Below are positions 40,856-49,302 of a DNA stretch of 64,000 bases, piece after piece. The translations under genes were made by a program, and so were the position numbers. Source of the stretch: Kibdelosporangium aridum (GTDB lineage Bacteria; Actinomycetota; Actinomycetes; Mycobacteriales; Pseudonocardiaceae); assembly GCF_900176515.1 (NCBI RefSeq), contig NZ_FWXV01000002.1, forward strand, positions 1,860,001-1,924,000, in the 5' to 3' direction. The notes beneath the pieces are model-generated. The model saw nothing but the letters and a program-made list of their open reading frames with translations, had not been told where the DNA came from and made no database searches. The first letter of the stretch is position 1. Every line of letters begins with the position of its first letter.

Positions 40856-42052
40856 CTAGCCCTGCCCGCCGCAGAACACCGTCTTGAGCAGCCCGTCCAA
40901 CGCCTTGCGGTACTCCGTTGCCGGGTCGATCGCGGCGTCGCCCATGGTGACCGAGGCGGTCAGCATCTTGCTGCCGTCCGGCGTGCTCATCATGAACGCC
41001 CCGTAGCCACCCGGCGGGCTGCCGTTGTGGTGGACGATGGTGCCGCAGCCCGGGCCGAGGTCCTGCACCCACAGTCCGAGGCCGAGGCTGAACTTGCCGA
41101 CCGGCTTGCGCATCTCGGCCAGCAGCGGGGCCGGCAGCAGCTTGCCGCCCAGCAGTGCGGAGAAGAACGTCCGCAAGTCCTCGGTGGTCGAGATCATGTC
41201 GCCCGCGCCGGCCAGCAGGGAAAGGTTCTGATGGGTGACGTCGACGACCTTCCACTCGCCGGCGTCCTGGTAGCGGAAGTAGCCGTGCGCGTGCGGTCCG
41301 GGCAGCTGCGGCGAGGTGCCCGGCACCTTGGTGGCCCACAGCCCCAGCGGCCACAGGATCCGCCGTTTCATCTCCTCGTCGTACGAGTGGCCGGTGACCT
41401 TCTCGACCAGCAACAGGGCCAGCGTGAAGTTGGTGTTGGAGTAGTTCTGGTCCGTCCCCGGCTGGAACGTCAGCGGCTTGGCCAACGCGAGCCGCACCAA
41501 CTCCACCGGCCGGTAGTAGTGGAATCGGTTGTCCACCCAGTCCTTGCCCACGGCGGCGATCCCCGGCTCGTACTTCCCGTCGTAGACGTCGCCGGTGTAG
41601 TTGAACAACCCGCTGGTGTGCTGCAGCAGCATCCGCACAGTGATCCGGCTGTCAACACCGAGCTCAGGCAGATAGCCGGCCACCGGGGCGTCCAGCCCGA
41701 CCTTGCCCTCAGCCACCAGTTGCAACACGAGGGTCGCGGTGAAGGTCTTGGTGGTGCTGCCTATCCAGAACCGGCCGTTCGTCGGCGGCTTCGCGGCCGC
41801 GCCCAGCTTGCGCACCCCGGCACTGCCGACCCAGTCGCCGCGCTGATCGTGCACGCGCATCTGCATCCCGGCGAAACCGGCATCGACCCACGCCTGGACG
41901 GCCTGCTGCAGTTCGGGGCGGTCCTTCGAGACCTCAGCGGTGGCCACGCCAGGAGTGGCCGCCCCGGCCAGCAGTGTGACCGCCAGCGCTGTGACTCCCA
42001 TTCGCCGGAAGACCCGTGTCATCCGGCTCGTGTTCTTGGCTGTGTGTGTCAT
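40856..42052 (-). CDS. serine hydrolase of the beta-lactamase/class C fold, secreted
   Basis: The 398-residue protein has an N-terminal signal peptide (basic start, then TALAVTLLAGAATPGVATAE). The class C-type active site is S99-T-T-K102, Y204-S-N206 and VHHNGSPPGG as the third motif (HNG in place of KTG). This fits D-Ala-D-Ala carboxypeptidase/esterase/beta-lactamase relatives such as Streptomyces R61 DD-peptidase. True beta-lactam resistance cannot be claimed. ATG 42052 is the chosen start. It faces the + strand Cys-domain gene convergently and follows the LacI gene on the same strand by 69 bp. Confidence 0.9.
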   Translation of the reverse strand: MTHTAKNTSRMTRVFRRMGVTALAVTLLAGAATPGVATAEVSKDRPELQQAVQAWVDAGFAGMQMRVHDQRGDWVGSAGVRKLGAAAKPPTNGRFWIGSTTKTFTATLVLQLVAEGKVGLDAPVAGYLPELGVDSRITVRMLLQHTSGLFNYTGDVYDGKYEPGIAAVGKDWVDNRFHYYRPVELVRLALAKPLTFQPGTDQNYSNTNFTLALLLVEKVTGHSYDEEMKRRILWPLGLWATKVPGTSPQLPGPHAHGYFRYQDAGEWKVVDVTHQNLSLLAGAGDMISTTEDLRTFFSALLGGKLLPAPLLAEMRKPVGKFSLGLGLWVQDLGPGCGTIVHHNGSPPGGYGAFMMSTPDGSKMLTASVTMGDAAIDPATEYRKALDGLLKTVFCGGQG

Positions 42053-42121
42053 GGCGGCAACGATCGCCAGCCGCCCTGACGCCGTGCCGTCACCGCACTG
42101 ACGCCGCCCCAGACGTGACTG

Positions 42122-43222
42122 TCAGGGCCCGAACCAGCGTTCCTCGGTCGTCCGAGGCGGCGCGGCGGTCGTGCCCGGCAGGAACTCGGTCTCCAGCGTG
42201 ATGCTGCGGGGCCGGGTCCGCTCGGAAGGGCTCAGCAACAGCCGCCCGGCGGCTTTGCCCTTCTCCAGCACCGGCTGGCGCACGGTCGTCAACCCGACCC
42301 GCTCGGCCTCGATGATCCCGTCGAACCCGGTGATCGTCAGGTCCTGAGGAACCCGCAGCCCGCGGCGCTTGGCCTCGGCCAAGGCACCGAGGGCCAGGAT
42401 GTCCGAAGTGCAGATCAACGCCGTGATCTGCGAGTCTGCGTCGAGCAACTGGGCCGCGGCCGAGGCTCCCATCGCGCTGCTGTGGTCGAACCGCTCGACC
42501 ACGGGCACGGAGGCCCAGTCCACGCCGACGGTCTCGAAGGCCGTCGCCAACCCGCCAAGACGGGTCCGCTGGACGTGGAAATGCGCGCTCTGTTGCCTTT
42601 CCACCGAGGCGAAGCCGTCGTTTCGGTCACGGGCGAGCCGCATGCACACCACGCCGATGCGGCGGTGTCCGAGCGTGATCAGCTTCTGGGCCAGTTCGGT
42701 GATCGCTGTGCCGTCGTCGATGCCGACGCGGTCAACGCCTTCGATGTGCGGCTGGTCGGCTATCACCGTCGGGACCGGGCGGGAGAGCACCGCCGCCAGA
42801 TGCGGGTCGTCGTCCGGTACGGAATACACCACGAAACCGTCTACTCCGGCCCGGTGGACGGCCGCGACGTCTTCTCGCTCGGGGTTCACCGGCACGAGGT
42901 GCAGACCTTGGCCCGCGCCTTCGCACGCCAGCGCCAGTCCCTCGAGGAATCCCAGCGCAGCCGGGTCGCGGAACGCGTAGGACAGGTTCTCGGTCAGCAG
43001 CAGCCCGACCGCGCCCGCCTTGCGGGTCCGCAATGATCTGGCCACCGGGTCAGGGCCCGGATAGCCCAGCCGTCTCGCGGTCTCCAGCACCCTTCGGCGA
43101 AGCTCTGGAGACAGCTGGTCTGGCCTGTTGTAGGCATTGGAGACCGTTGTCCGGGAGACCCCCAGTTCGGCCGCCAGCGAGGCCAGCGTCGCCGGTCGCC
43201 GTACATGTATTGACCGCGCCAT
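42122..43222 (-). CDS. LacI family transcriptional regulator
   Basis: The 366-residue protein has the LacI helix-turn-helix (TLASLAAELGVSRTTVSNAYNRPDQLSPELRRRVLETARRLGY shortened here to its core VSRTTVSNAYN) and hinge region. A periplasmic-binding-protein-like effector domain follows, ending with FDGIIEAERVGLTTVRQP. I start at ATG 43222 (MARSIHVRRP), although TTG 43249 is in frame. It is divergent from the MsiK-type ATPase gene. A perfect palindrome GTAACCGGTTAC in the shared gap is a candidate operator. The effector sugar is unknown. Confidence 0.93.
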   Translation of the reverse strand: MARSIHVRRPATLASLAAELGVSRTTVSNAYNRPDQLSPELRRRVLETARRLGYPGPDPVARSLRTRKAGAVGLLLTENLSYAFRDPAALGFLEGLALACEGAGQGLHLVPVNPEREDVAAVHRAGVDGFVVYSVPDDDPHLAAVLSRPVPTVIADQPHIEGVDRVGIDDGTAITELAQKLITLGHRRIGVVCMRLARDRNDGFASVERQQSAHFHVQRTRLGGLATAFETVGVDWASVPVVERFDHSSAMGASAAAQLLDADSQITALICTSDILALGALAEAKRRGLRVPQDLTITGFDGIIEAERVGLTTVRQPVLEKGKAAGRLLLSPSERTRPRSITLETEFLPGTTAAPPRTTEERWFGP

Positions 43223-43236
43223 GCGGTGACGGTAAC

Positions 43237-43247
43237 GGTTCAGAACC
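43237..43247. promoter_or_regulatory. short palindrome next to the LacI start
   Basis: GGTTCAGAACC is a perfect 11-nt palindrome 15 bp upstream of the lacI-type start, next to GGTAACGGTT (43231-43240), which resembles half of the GTAACCGGTTAC site. It could mediate autoregulation. Confidence 0.35.
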
Positions 43248-43323
43248 AATTGCAGAAGTCCGCCGAAGGGTGACTAGATCACTTCGTTGTTTGCCGAGGT
43301 CCAGGCGGCGAAATTCCATCTGT

Positions 43324-43335
43324 TGGTCTAGACCA
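43324..43335. promoter_or_regulatory. dre-like site (DasR operator), perfect core
   Basis: TGGTCTAGACCA is a perfect 12-bp palindrome flanked by T on each side. It is identical to the core of the dre element bound by DasR, the GntR-family GlcNAc/chitin regulator of Streptomyces. It lies between the LacI gene and the MsiK-type ATPase gene, 156 bp before the ATPase start. Confidence 0.65.
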
Positions 43336-43380
43336 TTCAAATCGACCAAGAATGCTGGTAGAAACGTCGGATAGCAGTGG

Positions 43381-43392
43381 GTAACCGGTTAC
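43381..43392. promoter_or_regulatory. perfect palindrome, candidate LacI-family operator
   Basis: GTAACCGGTTAC is a perfect 12-bp palindrome with the central CG expected of LacI-family operators. It lies between the divergent LacI gene and the MsiK-type gene and only two bases before the second dre-like site. Confidence 0.5.
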
Positions 43393-43394
43393 TT

Positions 43395-43406
43395 TGGTCT
43401 ACACCA
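43395..43406. promoter_or_regulatory. second dre-like site (one mismatch)
   Basis: TGGTCTACACCA differs from the perfect dre core at one position (C for G). It sits 59 bp after the first site and 85 bp before the MsiK-type ATPase start, a promoter-proximal position. Confidence 0.55.
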
Positions 43407-43490
43407 CTTCGATACGCGCTGATGGCTGACGTATCACAAAAGACCAGCTACGGTGAGCGAGAACACAGCAGTAACCGAAGGGAACAACAG

Positions 43491-44591
43491 ATGGCCGAGG
43501 TCTCGTACGTGGGCGCGTCCCGGGTGTTCGCCGGCAGCCCGCCGGTGCGCGCGGTGGACCAGCTTGACCTGGATGTCGCTGACGGCGAGTTCCTGGTTCT
43601 GGTGGGCCCGTCCGGGTCGGGTAAGTCGACGGCGCTGCGAATGCTCGCAGGTCTTGAGGACGTCGACGAGGGGACGATCCAGATCGGCAGCAAGGACGTC
43701 ACCAACGTGCCCCCGAAGGGCAGGGACATCGCCATGGTGTTCCAGTCCTACGCGCTGTACCCGCACATGACGGTCGCCGAGAACATGGGCTTCGCTCTCA
43801 AACTGCGTGGCACACCCAAGACCGAAATCAAGGAGAAGGTGGCCGAGGCGGCCGCCATGCTCGACCTGAGCAAGTACCTCGACCGCAAGCCCAAGGCCCT
43901 TTCCGGTGGCCAGCGGCAGCGTGTCGCCATGGGCCGCGCCATCGTGCGCGAGCCCAGCGTCTTCCTGATGGACGAGCCGCTGTCCAACCTGGACGCCAAG
44001 CTCCGTGTGGAGACCCGCGCGAACATCGCGGCTCTCCAGCAGCGCCTCGGCACGACCACGATCTACGTCACGCACGACCAGGTCGAGGCCATGACGATGG
44101 GGCACCGCGTCGCCGTGCTGAAGGACGGGATCCTCCAGCAGTGCGACACCCCGCGTGCGCTGTACGACAAGCCCGCCAACGCGTTCGTGGCCGGTTTCAT
44201 CGGCTCGCCTGCGATGAACCTCAAGACCGTGCCGCTCGCGGCTGAGGGCGCCAGGCTCGACGGCATCGTCGTGCCGCTGGAGCGCTCGGCCATGACGGCC
44301 GCCGAGAGCGCGGGCCTGACCACGGTGACCTTCGGCATCCGGCCGGAAGCACTGCGGCTGGCCAGCGTGGAGGAAGAGGGCATCGACATGACCGTCGAGC
44401 TCGTCGAGGAGCTCGGTGCCGACGCCCTCGTGCACGGCACCGTGAAGATCGGCGAAGGCTCGGAGCGGTTCGTCGTGCGTGTGGATGGCCGTACCCCGCC
44501 GCAGCTCCTCCAGAACGTCAAGATCGCGGTCCGGGACGCCAGCGAGGTGCACCTGTTCCACCCGGAGACCGGCGAGCGTCTCACCGACTGA
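43491..44591 (+). CDS. msiK: sugar ABC transporter ATPase, UgpC/MsiK type
   Basis: This 366-residue ATPase belongs to the CUT1 group. Walker A is GPSGSGKS (39-46), the signature is LSGGQRQRVAMGRAIVREP, and Walker B is FLMDEPLSNLDAKLR. A C-terminal TOBE/regulatory domain (FGIRPEALRL) follows. I start at ATG 43491, preceded by GAAGGGA. No sugar-binding or permease gene is nearby. In Streptomyces the orphan MsiK energises many sugar importers including the chitobiose system. The DasR-like sites upstream agree with that role. The gene symbol rests on this analogy. Confidence 0.88.
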   Translation: MAEVSYVGASRVFAGSPPVRAVDQLDLDVADGEFLVLVGPSGSGKSTALRMLAGLEDVDEGTIQIGSKDVTNVPPKGRDIAMVFQSYALYPHMTVAENMGFALKLRGTPKTEIKEKVAEAAAMLDLSKYLDRKPKALSGGQRQRVAMGRAIVREPSVFLMDEPLSNLDAKLRVETRANIAALQQRLGTTTIYVTHDQVEAMTMGHRVAVLKDGILQQCDTPRALYDKPANAFVAGFIGSPAMNLKTVPLAAEGARLDGIVVPLERSAMTAAESAGLTTVTFGIRPEALRLASVEEEGIDMTVELVEELGADALVHGTVKIGEGSERFVVRVDGRTPPQLLQNVKIAVRDASEVHLFHPETGERLTD

Positions 44592-44606
44592 GACACAGCA
44601 GTCCCG

Positions 44607-44645
44607 AAAGCGACCCCTGCCGACATTCGGTGGGGGTCGCTTTCT
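44607..44645 (+). terminator. rho-independent terminator of the msiK-type gene
   Basis: AAAGCGACCCC-type left arm from 44607 pairs with GGGGTCGCTTT ending at 44643, with a mostly paired middle (ACCCCTGCCG with CGGTGGGGGT). It ends in TTTCT. The structure lies 16 bp after the stop codon. Confidence 0.82.
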
Positions 44646-44705
44646 GTAGCGGGCGTCACTCGATCGGCGGAGGGAAAACTCAAAAGGTGTCGTAGACTTC
44701 GTAAT

Positions 44706-44720
44706 CGACAACGGTTTCCA
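44706..44720. promoter_or_regulatory. Zur-like zinc box
   Basis: CGACAACGGTTTCCA matches 10 of 15 positions of the actinobacterial Zur box as I remember it (TGAAAATGATTTTCA) and shows partial dyad symmetry. It lies 20 bp before the ATG of the zinc-binding lipoprotein gene, where a repressor would occlude the promoter. Confidence 0.45.
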
Positions 44721-44739
44721 TTTCCATGCAGGAGTACGC

Positions 44740-45657
44740 ATGAGCCCCCGCCTTGCTTGGCCCGTCGCGGGCGTCACCGCCCTCGCGCTCACGCTGGCCG
44801 GTTGCGGCAGCAGTGCCGACAACCAGCCCGAACAGCCCCAGGCAGCGGGCGGAGCGGCGAAGATCGCGGTGGTCGCGTCCACCAACGTGTGGGGCAGCGT
44901 GGCGCAGGCCGTCGGCGGTGACCAGGTCGAGGTGAAGTCGATCCTCAACGACCCCGCCGCGGACCCGCACTCGTACCAGAGCAGCGCGACCGACGCGACG
45001 GCGCTGAAGAACGCCAAGCTGGCGATCTTCAACGGCGGCGGCTACGACGACTTCTTCAGCCAGCTGGTCACCGAGTCCGGCCAGGACGCACGCAAGATCG
45101 TCACCTTCGAGGTGTCCGGCAAGCCGGACGGCACCAACGAGCACGTCTGGTACGACCTGCCGACGGTCAAGAAGGTCGCGGACAAGATCGCCGAGGAACT
45201 TGGCGCGATCGCGCCAGACCGCAAGGACGCCTTCACCGCGAACGCCAAGGCCTTCGACGGGCAGATCGACCAGCTGATCGCCAAGGCCGAGCAGATCGGC
45301 AAGGCCAAGCCCGGTGCTCAGGTCGTGGTCACCGAGCCCGTGCCGGAGTATCTGCTGGAGACTGCGGGCGTGCGCAACGCGACGCCGGAGGAGTTCTCCA
45401 AGGCCGTCGAGGAGGAGACCGACCCGCCCGCGACCGCTATCGCGCAGACCACGGACTTGGTCAAGAACAAGCAGGTCGCCGCGCTGGTCAATAATGAGCA
45501 GACCGAGACGCCGGTGACCAACCAGCTCGACGAAGCCGCCAAGTCGGCTGGGATCCCGATCGTGCAGGTGAGCGAGACCTTGCCGGAGGGAGTCAGCGGT
45601 TACGTGGACTGGATGACGAAGCAGGTGGATGCGCTATCCAGCGCGCTGACGAAGTAA
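44740..45657 (+). CDS. znuA: zinc/manganese ABC transporter substrate-binding lipoprotein (ZnuA-like)
   Basis: The 305-residue protein has a lipoprotein signal with lipobox LAGC (hydrophobic GVTALALTLAGC). The cluster A-I domain binds the metal and delivers it to the permease. Candidate metal ligands are the histidine in DPHSYQ and the histidine in TNEHVWYDLPTVKKV. It lacks the long His-rich loop of enterobacterial ZnuA. It heads the znuA-znuC-znuB operon behind a possible Zur box, which favours zinc over manganese. ATG 44740 has AGGAG upstream. Confidence 0.9.
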   Translation: MSPRLAWPVAGVTALALTLAGCGSSADNQPEQPQAAGGAAKIAVVASTNVWGSVAQAVGGDQVEVKSILNDPAADPHSYQSSATDATALKNAKLAIFNGGGYDDFFSQLVTESGQDARKIVTFEVSGKPDGTNEHVWYDLPTVKKVADKIAEELGAIAPDRKDAFTANAKAFDGQIDQLIAKAEQIGKAKPGAQVVVTEPVPEYLLETAGVRNATPEEFSKAVEEETDPPATAIAQTTDLVKNKQVAALVNNEQTETPVTNQLDEAAKSAGIPIVQVSETLPEGVSGYVDWMTKQVDALSSALTK

Positions 45658-45671
45658 CGACGACGGCGCAG

Positions 45672-46460
45672 GTGCCGACGCGAGTCGCCTTGCGTGGTGC
45701 GACGCTGGCCTACGGCAAGCGCACCCTGTGGTCCGGCCTGGACCTCGAGCTCAAGCAGGGCGAGTTCGTCGCGGTGCTCGGGCCCAACGGCTCGGGCAAG
45801 ACGAGCTTGCTGCGGGTGCTGCTGGGCCTGCAGAAGCTGTCCGGCGGCTCGATACAGACCCCGGAGGGCACCGGGATCGGGTACATCCCGCAGCAGCGGG
45901 CGCTCGACCCGACGATCACGTTGCGTGGCCGCGACTTGGTCTCGTTGGGCTACGACGGTCACCGATGGGGAGTCGGCCTCAAAGGCATGCGGGAGCGCAA
46001 GCAGCGCGTCGACGAGGCCATCCGGGCGGTCGGCGCGGAGGCGTTCGCGAACCGGCCCGTCGGCCTGCTCAGCGGTGGCGAGCAGCAGCGGTTGCGCGTC
46101 GCGCAGGCGCTCGTCTGCGATCCGGACGTCCTGCTCTGTGACGAGCCGCTGCTGTCGTTGGACCTGGCGCACCAGCAGGCGGTCAGCCAGCTGATCGACA
46201 AGCGCCGGACCGACGCGGGGACTTCGGTGCTGTTCGTGACGCACGAGATCAACCCGATCCTGCCGCTGGTCGACCGGGTGCTCTACCTGGTCGACGGGCG
46301 GTTCCGGATCGGCACGCCGGACGAGGTGATGACCTCCGAGGTGCTCTCCGAGCTCTACCGCACTCGGATCGACGTGGTCCGGGTGCGCGGCCAGATCATC
46401 GTGGTCGGCGCGCAGGGCGCGGTCGAGTCCAACCAGCCGCATCACCTGCAGGTGGACTGA
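45672..46460 (+). CDS. znuC: metal ABC transporter ATP-binding protein (ZnuC-like)
   Basis: The 262-residue ATPase has Walker A GPNGSGKT, the signature LLSGGEQQRLRVAQAL and Walker B VLLCDEPLLSLDLAHQ, followed by the H-loop VTHEINPILPLVDRVL. It is the family that drives Zn/Mn import. GTG 45672 lies 14 bp after the znuA stop; its own stop overlaps the permease start (ATG 46460), so the pair is coupled. Confidence 0.95.
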   Translation: MPTRVALRGATLAYGKRTLWSGLDLELKQGEFVAVLGPNGSGKTSLLRVLLGLQKLSGGSIQTPEGTGIGYIPQQRALDPTITLRGRDLVSLGYDGHRWGVGLKGMRERKQRVDEAIRAVGAEAFANRPVGLLSGGEQQRLRVAQALVCDPDVLLCDEPLLSLDLAHQQAVSQLIDKRRTDAGTSVLFVTHEINPILPLVDRVLYLVDGRFRIGTPDEVMTSEVLSELYRTRIDVVRVRGQIIVVGAQGAVESNQPHHLQVD

Positions 46461-47293
46461 TGGACAAGTTCTTCGACTTCGACAAGACCATCGAGGTCCT
46501 GCAGTACGGCTTCGTACGTGACGCCCTGATCGCCGCGGCGATCCTCGGTCTGCTCGCCGGTGTGCTCGGTCCGTTGATCGTCAGCCGCAACATGGCTTTC
46601 TCGGTGCACGGCACCAGCGAGCTCGCCGTGACCGGTGGTGCCGCGGCCTTGTTGCTCGGGTTCAGTGTCGGGTTGGGTGCCTTGGCCGGCGCGATCATTG
46701 CCGCTCTGGTGCTGGGGTTGTTGGCACGCAGGGGTTCCGAGCACGACTCGGTGATCGGTGTCGTGCTGGCGTTCGGGCTGGGCCTCGGTGTGCTGTTCCT
46801 GTGGATGTATCCGGGGCGGGCGTCGAACAAGTTCGGCTTGCTGGTCGGCCAGATCGTCAGCGTGGACTCCAGCTCGATCGTGCTGCTGGCGGTGTGCGCG
46901 GTGGTGGTGCTCGCCGTGCTGGCGTTCATATACCGGCCGCTGATGTTCGCGTCGGTCGATCCCGACGTGGCCAAGGCCCGTGGCGTGCCGACCGGTGTGC
47001 TGTCCCCGATTTTCGCCGTGCTCGTGGGCGTTGCGACGGCGCTTGGCGTGCAGACTGTTGGTGCCTTGCTGGTGCTCGCGTTGATGGTCACGCCTGCCGC
47101 GGCCGCCTGCCGGATCACCGCGAACCCTTTGCGGGCAACGATTCTTTCGGTCGTGTTCGCCGAGGTGGCCGTGCTCGGCGGGATCATCCTGTCGCTCGCT
47201 CCCGGTGTCCCGGTCAGCGCGTTCGTCACCGCGATCTCGTTCCTGATCTACATGGTCGCCCGCGCCTTCTCCCGGGTCCGTGCGACCGCTTAG
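46460..47293 (+). CDS. znuB: metal ABC transporter permease (ZnuB-like)
   Basis: The 277-residue polytopic protein has seven to eight hydrophobic segments and the ABC-3 family layout: LGLLAGVLGPLIVSRNMAFSVHGTSELAVTGGAAALL near the start (shortened to its core SRNMAFSVHGTSELA) and GVQTVGALLVLALMVTPAAAA near the end. It completes the zinc importer. It ends four bases into the convergent DUF445 gene. Confidence 0.95.
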   Translation: MDKFFDFDKTIEVLQYGFVRDALIAAAILGLLAGVLGPLIVSRNMAFSVHGTSELAVTGGAAALLLGFSVGLGALAGAIIAALVLGLLARRGSEHDSVIGVVLAFGLGLGVLFLWMYPGRASNKFGLLVGQIVSVDSSSIVLLAVCAVVVLAVLAFIYRPLMFASVDPDVAKARGVPTGVLSPIFAVLVGVATALGVQTVGALLVLALMVTPAAAACRITANPLRATILSVVFAEVAVLGGIILSLAPGVPVSAFVTAISFLIYMVARAFSRVRATA

Positions 47294-48474
47294 AGCAGCA
47301 ACACCTGCAACTCGCCGACGGCGAACCCGATGATCGCGCCCACCGCGATGAGCTTCCACTCGTCGCGGCGGAACGCCGGCCGCAGCAGGCCTTCGTACTC
47401 GACCCTGGTCAGGTCGCGCATCTTCGTCGCGATCGTGTTGCCGACGTCCAGCGTCTCGGTCAGGTAGTCCTCGGCGTGCCGGATCGTGTCGGGCAGCCGC
47501 TGGACGGCTTTCATCGCCGCGTCCCGTTTCATCTGCCGCAGGCGGTGTTCGCCGATCGCGCTGATCACCAGCGGTCTCGCCAGCTCGGCCTGTTCGTCGA
47601 CCGTCTCCCAGACCACCTTCTCGACCAACGCCTTCAGCCGGTCGGCCCGAGGTCCATTGAGGACGGACTCGAGGATGTTCGGCACCGTCATGACCTCGTT
47701 GGCCACCAGCAGGCCGTACTGCTCGGCGACCTCGTCGCGGCGCTTCTGGAAAATCCCCTGGAAGCCGAGCTTGCGTTCCCTGGGGAAGAACACCAGCTTG
47801 ATCGCCAGCCAGTCGGTGAACCAGCCGATGCACATCCCGAACAACGGCAGCACAAGCGGTTCCTTGGTCAGCGCCCAGACAAGTGTCTGGACCAGACCGA
47901 GCGCGAAGCCGAAGTAGATCCCCGACCGGGCGATGAACGCCATCTCCGGTGTGGAGATGTCCTTGATCAGCCGGACCATCAGCGCGGGATCACGGCGCAG
48001 CACGCCGACCGCGAGCTCCTTGATGTCCAGCACCTGGTCGATGTTGTCCTGCAACGCTTCGACGATCTTGCGGACGGCTTCCGGTGCGCCCGCTTGGACC
48101 TGCTTGACGACCACATCCTGGGCGAGCACGGGCAACGCTTCCCACAAGCCGGGATGGTGCTTGGCCATCACCTCGCGGGTGATCGCGTCCACTTCGAGCA
48201 GCAACGCCGTTTCGAGCTCGTGAGCCAACCGATCCGCATCGACCCTGGCGAACACTTCACGGGCGTCGACCAGCCGCGTGGTCAGTATCTCCGCGGCGAT
48301 CCGGATCATCCGTTCGGCGTTGCGGGGGACAACTCCTTGCCAGCCAAGGAATGTACCGGGGATCCCGATGAACCGCAGCGGCCGGAACATCATCTCGATG
48401 GCGATCCGTTTGGTGACGTATCCGAGCGCGGCCGCGACGAACGGCATCGCCACGTAGACCACCCAGTCCGCCAT
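47290..48474 (-). CDS. DUF445 membrane protein (paralogue A)
   Basis: The 394-residue DUF445 protein begins with a membrane helix (WVVYVAMPFVAAALGYVTKRIAIEMM, core MPFVAAALGYVTKR). It has the conserved WQGVVPRNAERM, a central pair of helices with LFGMCIGWFTDWLAIKLVFFPRE, and a C-terminal helix ending VGELQVLLL. DUF445 proteins are conserved, poorly understood membrane proteins (YheB in Bacillus). The second copy at 50331-51536 is clearly paralogous. I start at ATG 48474; GTG 48483 is possible. Confidence 0.88.
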   Translation of the reverse strand: MADWVVYVAMPFVAAALGYVTKRIAIEMMFRPLRFIGIPGTFLGWQGVVPRNAERMIRIAAEILTTRLVDAREVFARVDADRLAHELETALLLEVDAITREVMAKHHPGLWEALPVLAQDVVVKQVQAGAPEAVRKIVEALQDNIDQVLDIKELAVGVLRRDPALMVRLIKDISTPEMAFIARSGIYFGFALGLVQTLVWALTKEPLVLPLFGMCIGWFTDWLAIKLVFFPRERKLGFQGIFQKRRDEVAEQYGLLVANEVMTVPNILESVLNGPRADRLKALVEKVVWETVDEQAELARPLVISAIGEHRLRQMKRDAAMKAVQRLPDTIRHAEDYLTETLDVGNTIATKMRDLTRVEYEGLLRPAFRRDEWKLIAVGAIIGFAVGELQVLLL

Positions 48475-48495
48475 GACGATCACGGTAGCGAGGGT

Positions 48496-49272
48496 TCAGG
48501 GCAGTCTGCCTGGCGGCACGCTCGGCGGGACGTACGGGAACTCTCCGGCTTGGACGGCCGGGCCGCCCAGTGGACCACCGGGCCGCTTGCGATCCATCTC
48601 CATCAGCCGGGCTTCGGCGTACTCCAGTGCCCGCTTGCGCTTGGCCGCCAGCGTGAAGCCCTCGGTGTAGTGCAGAAGGCACCGCGCGAACGGCCACAGC
48701 AGCAGCCCGCATGCCAGCAACGGGCCCAACACGAACCGATCCCCGGGCTGCTGCTCGGCTCCGATCAAGGCCAGGGCCGCGCAAACGGCCAGCCCGACGG
48801 ACGCGATCGCCAAGGCCTCCGCCCCGGGGAACTTCTTCCGGGACCGGGCGATCTTCGGGTCCAAGTGCGCGGCGAGCTGGGCACGCACGAGCCAGAGGCG
48901 CCGCAATGTGTGGTCGGGTGGGACGTCACCGACTGGGACGTCCGTCTCTGGCACTCCGGTCACGTCGGGCACGTCTGGCAACGGGTCGGGGAAGTCGAAC
49001 CACGCCTCGTGCGGCAGCCATTCCGGCTGCCGCGGCGGCCGGAAACGGCGGGTACCTGGCCGATCGGCGACATCGCAGTCACGTACTGACTCAGGTTCGT
49101 GCCACTTGTGGCCCAGTACGGCCAGCCATGCGGCGACCGTCCCGACAACGAGCACTGCCAGCCAGCTGTCGGAGTCCGCACGGCCGTTCTCGATGTCGTA
49201 ACCCAGGCCGATCAGCGTGAATGCGCCGATCAGCCCGGCGAAAACCTTGAACAAGTACCCCGGCGTGCTCAC
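48496..49272 (-). CDS. uncharacterised membrane protein with four hydrophobic segments
   Basis: The 258-residue protein has an N-terminal membrane pair (about 6-22 and 36-50), a soluble middle rich in Pro, Asp and Trp (FDFPDPLPDVPDVTGVPETD), and a second membrane pair (about 168-186 and 195-212). The tail is Pro/Gly-rich (RPGGPLGG). GTG 49272 is the natural start. It runs 22 bp before the DUF445 gene on the minus strand and is likely co-transcribed with it. I do not recognise a family. Confidence 0.65.
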   Translation of the reverse strand: MSTPGYLFKVFAGLIGAFTLIGLGYDIENGRADSDSWLAVLVVGTVAAWLAVLGHKWHEPESVRDCDVADRPGTRRFRPPRQPEWLPHEAWFDFPDPLPDVPDVTGVPETDVPVGDVPPDHTLRRLWLVRAQLAAHLDPKIARSRKKFPGAEALAIASVGLAVCAALALIGAEQQPGDRFVLGPLLACGLLLWPFARCLLHYTEGFTLAAKRKRALEYAEARLMEMDRKRPGGPLGGPAVQAGEFPYVPPSVPPGRLP

Positions 49273-49302
49273 ACTCGCTTTATCGCCGCTGGTCGGCTCG
49301 CG

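Noticed and set aside
46801..49089. A 762-codon + frame across znuB and the reverse DUF445 gene
   Set aside because: It crosses two well-supported genes in other frames and shows no fold, signal or family.
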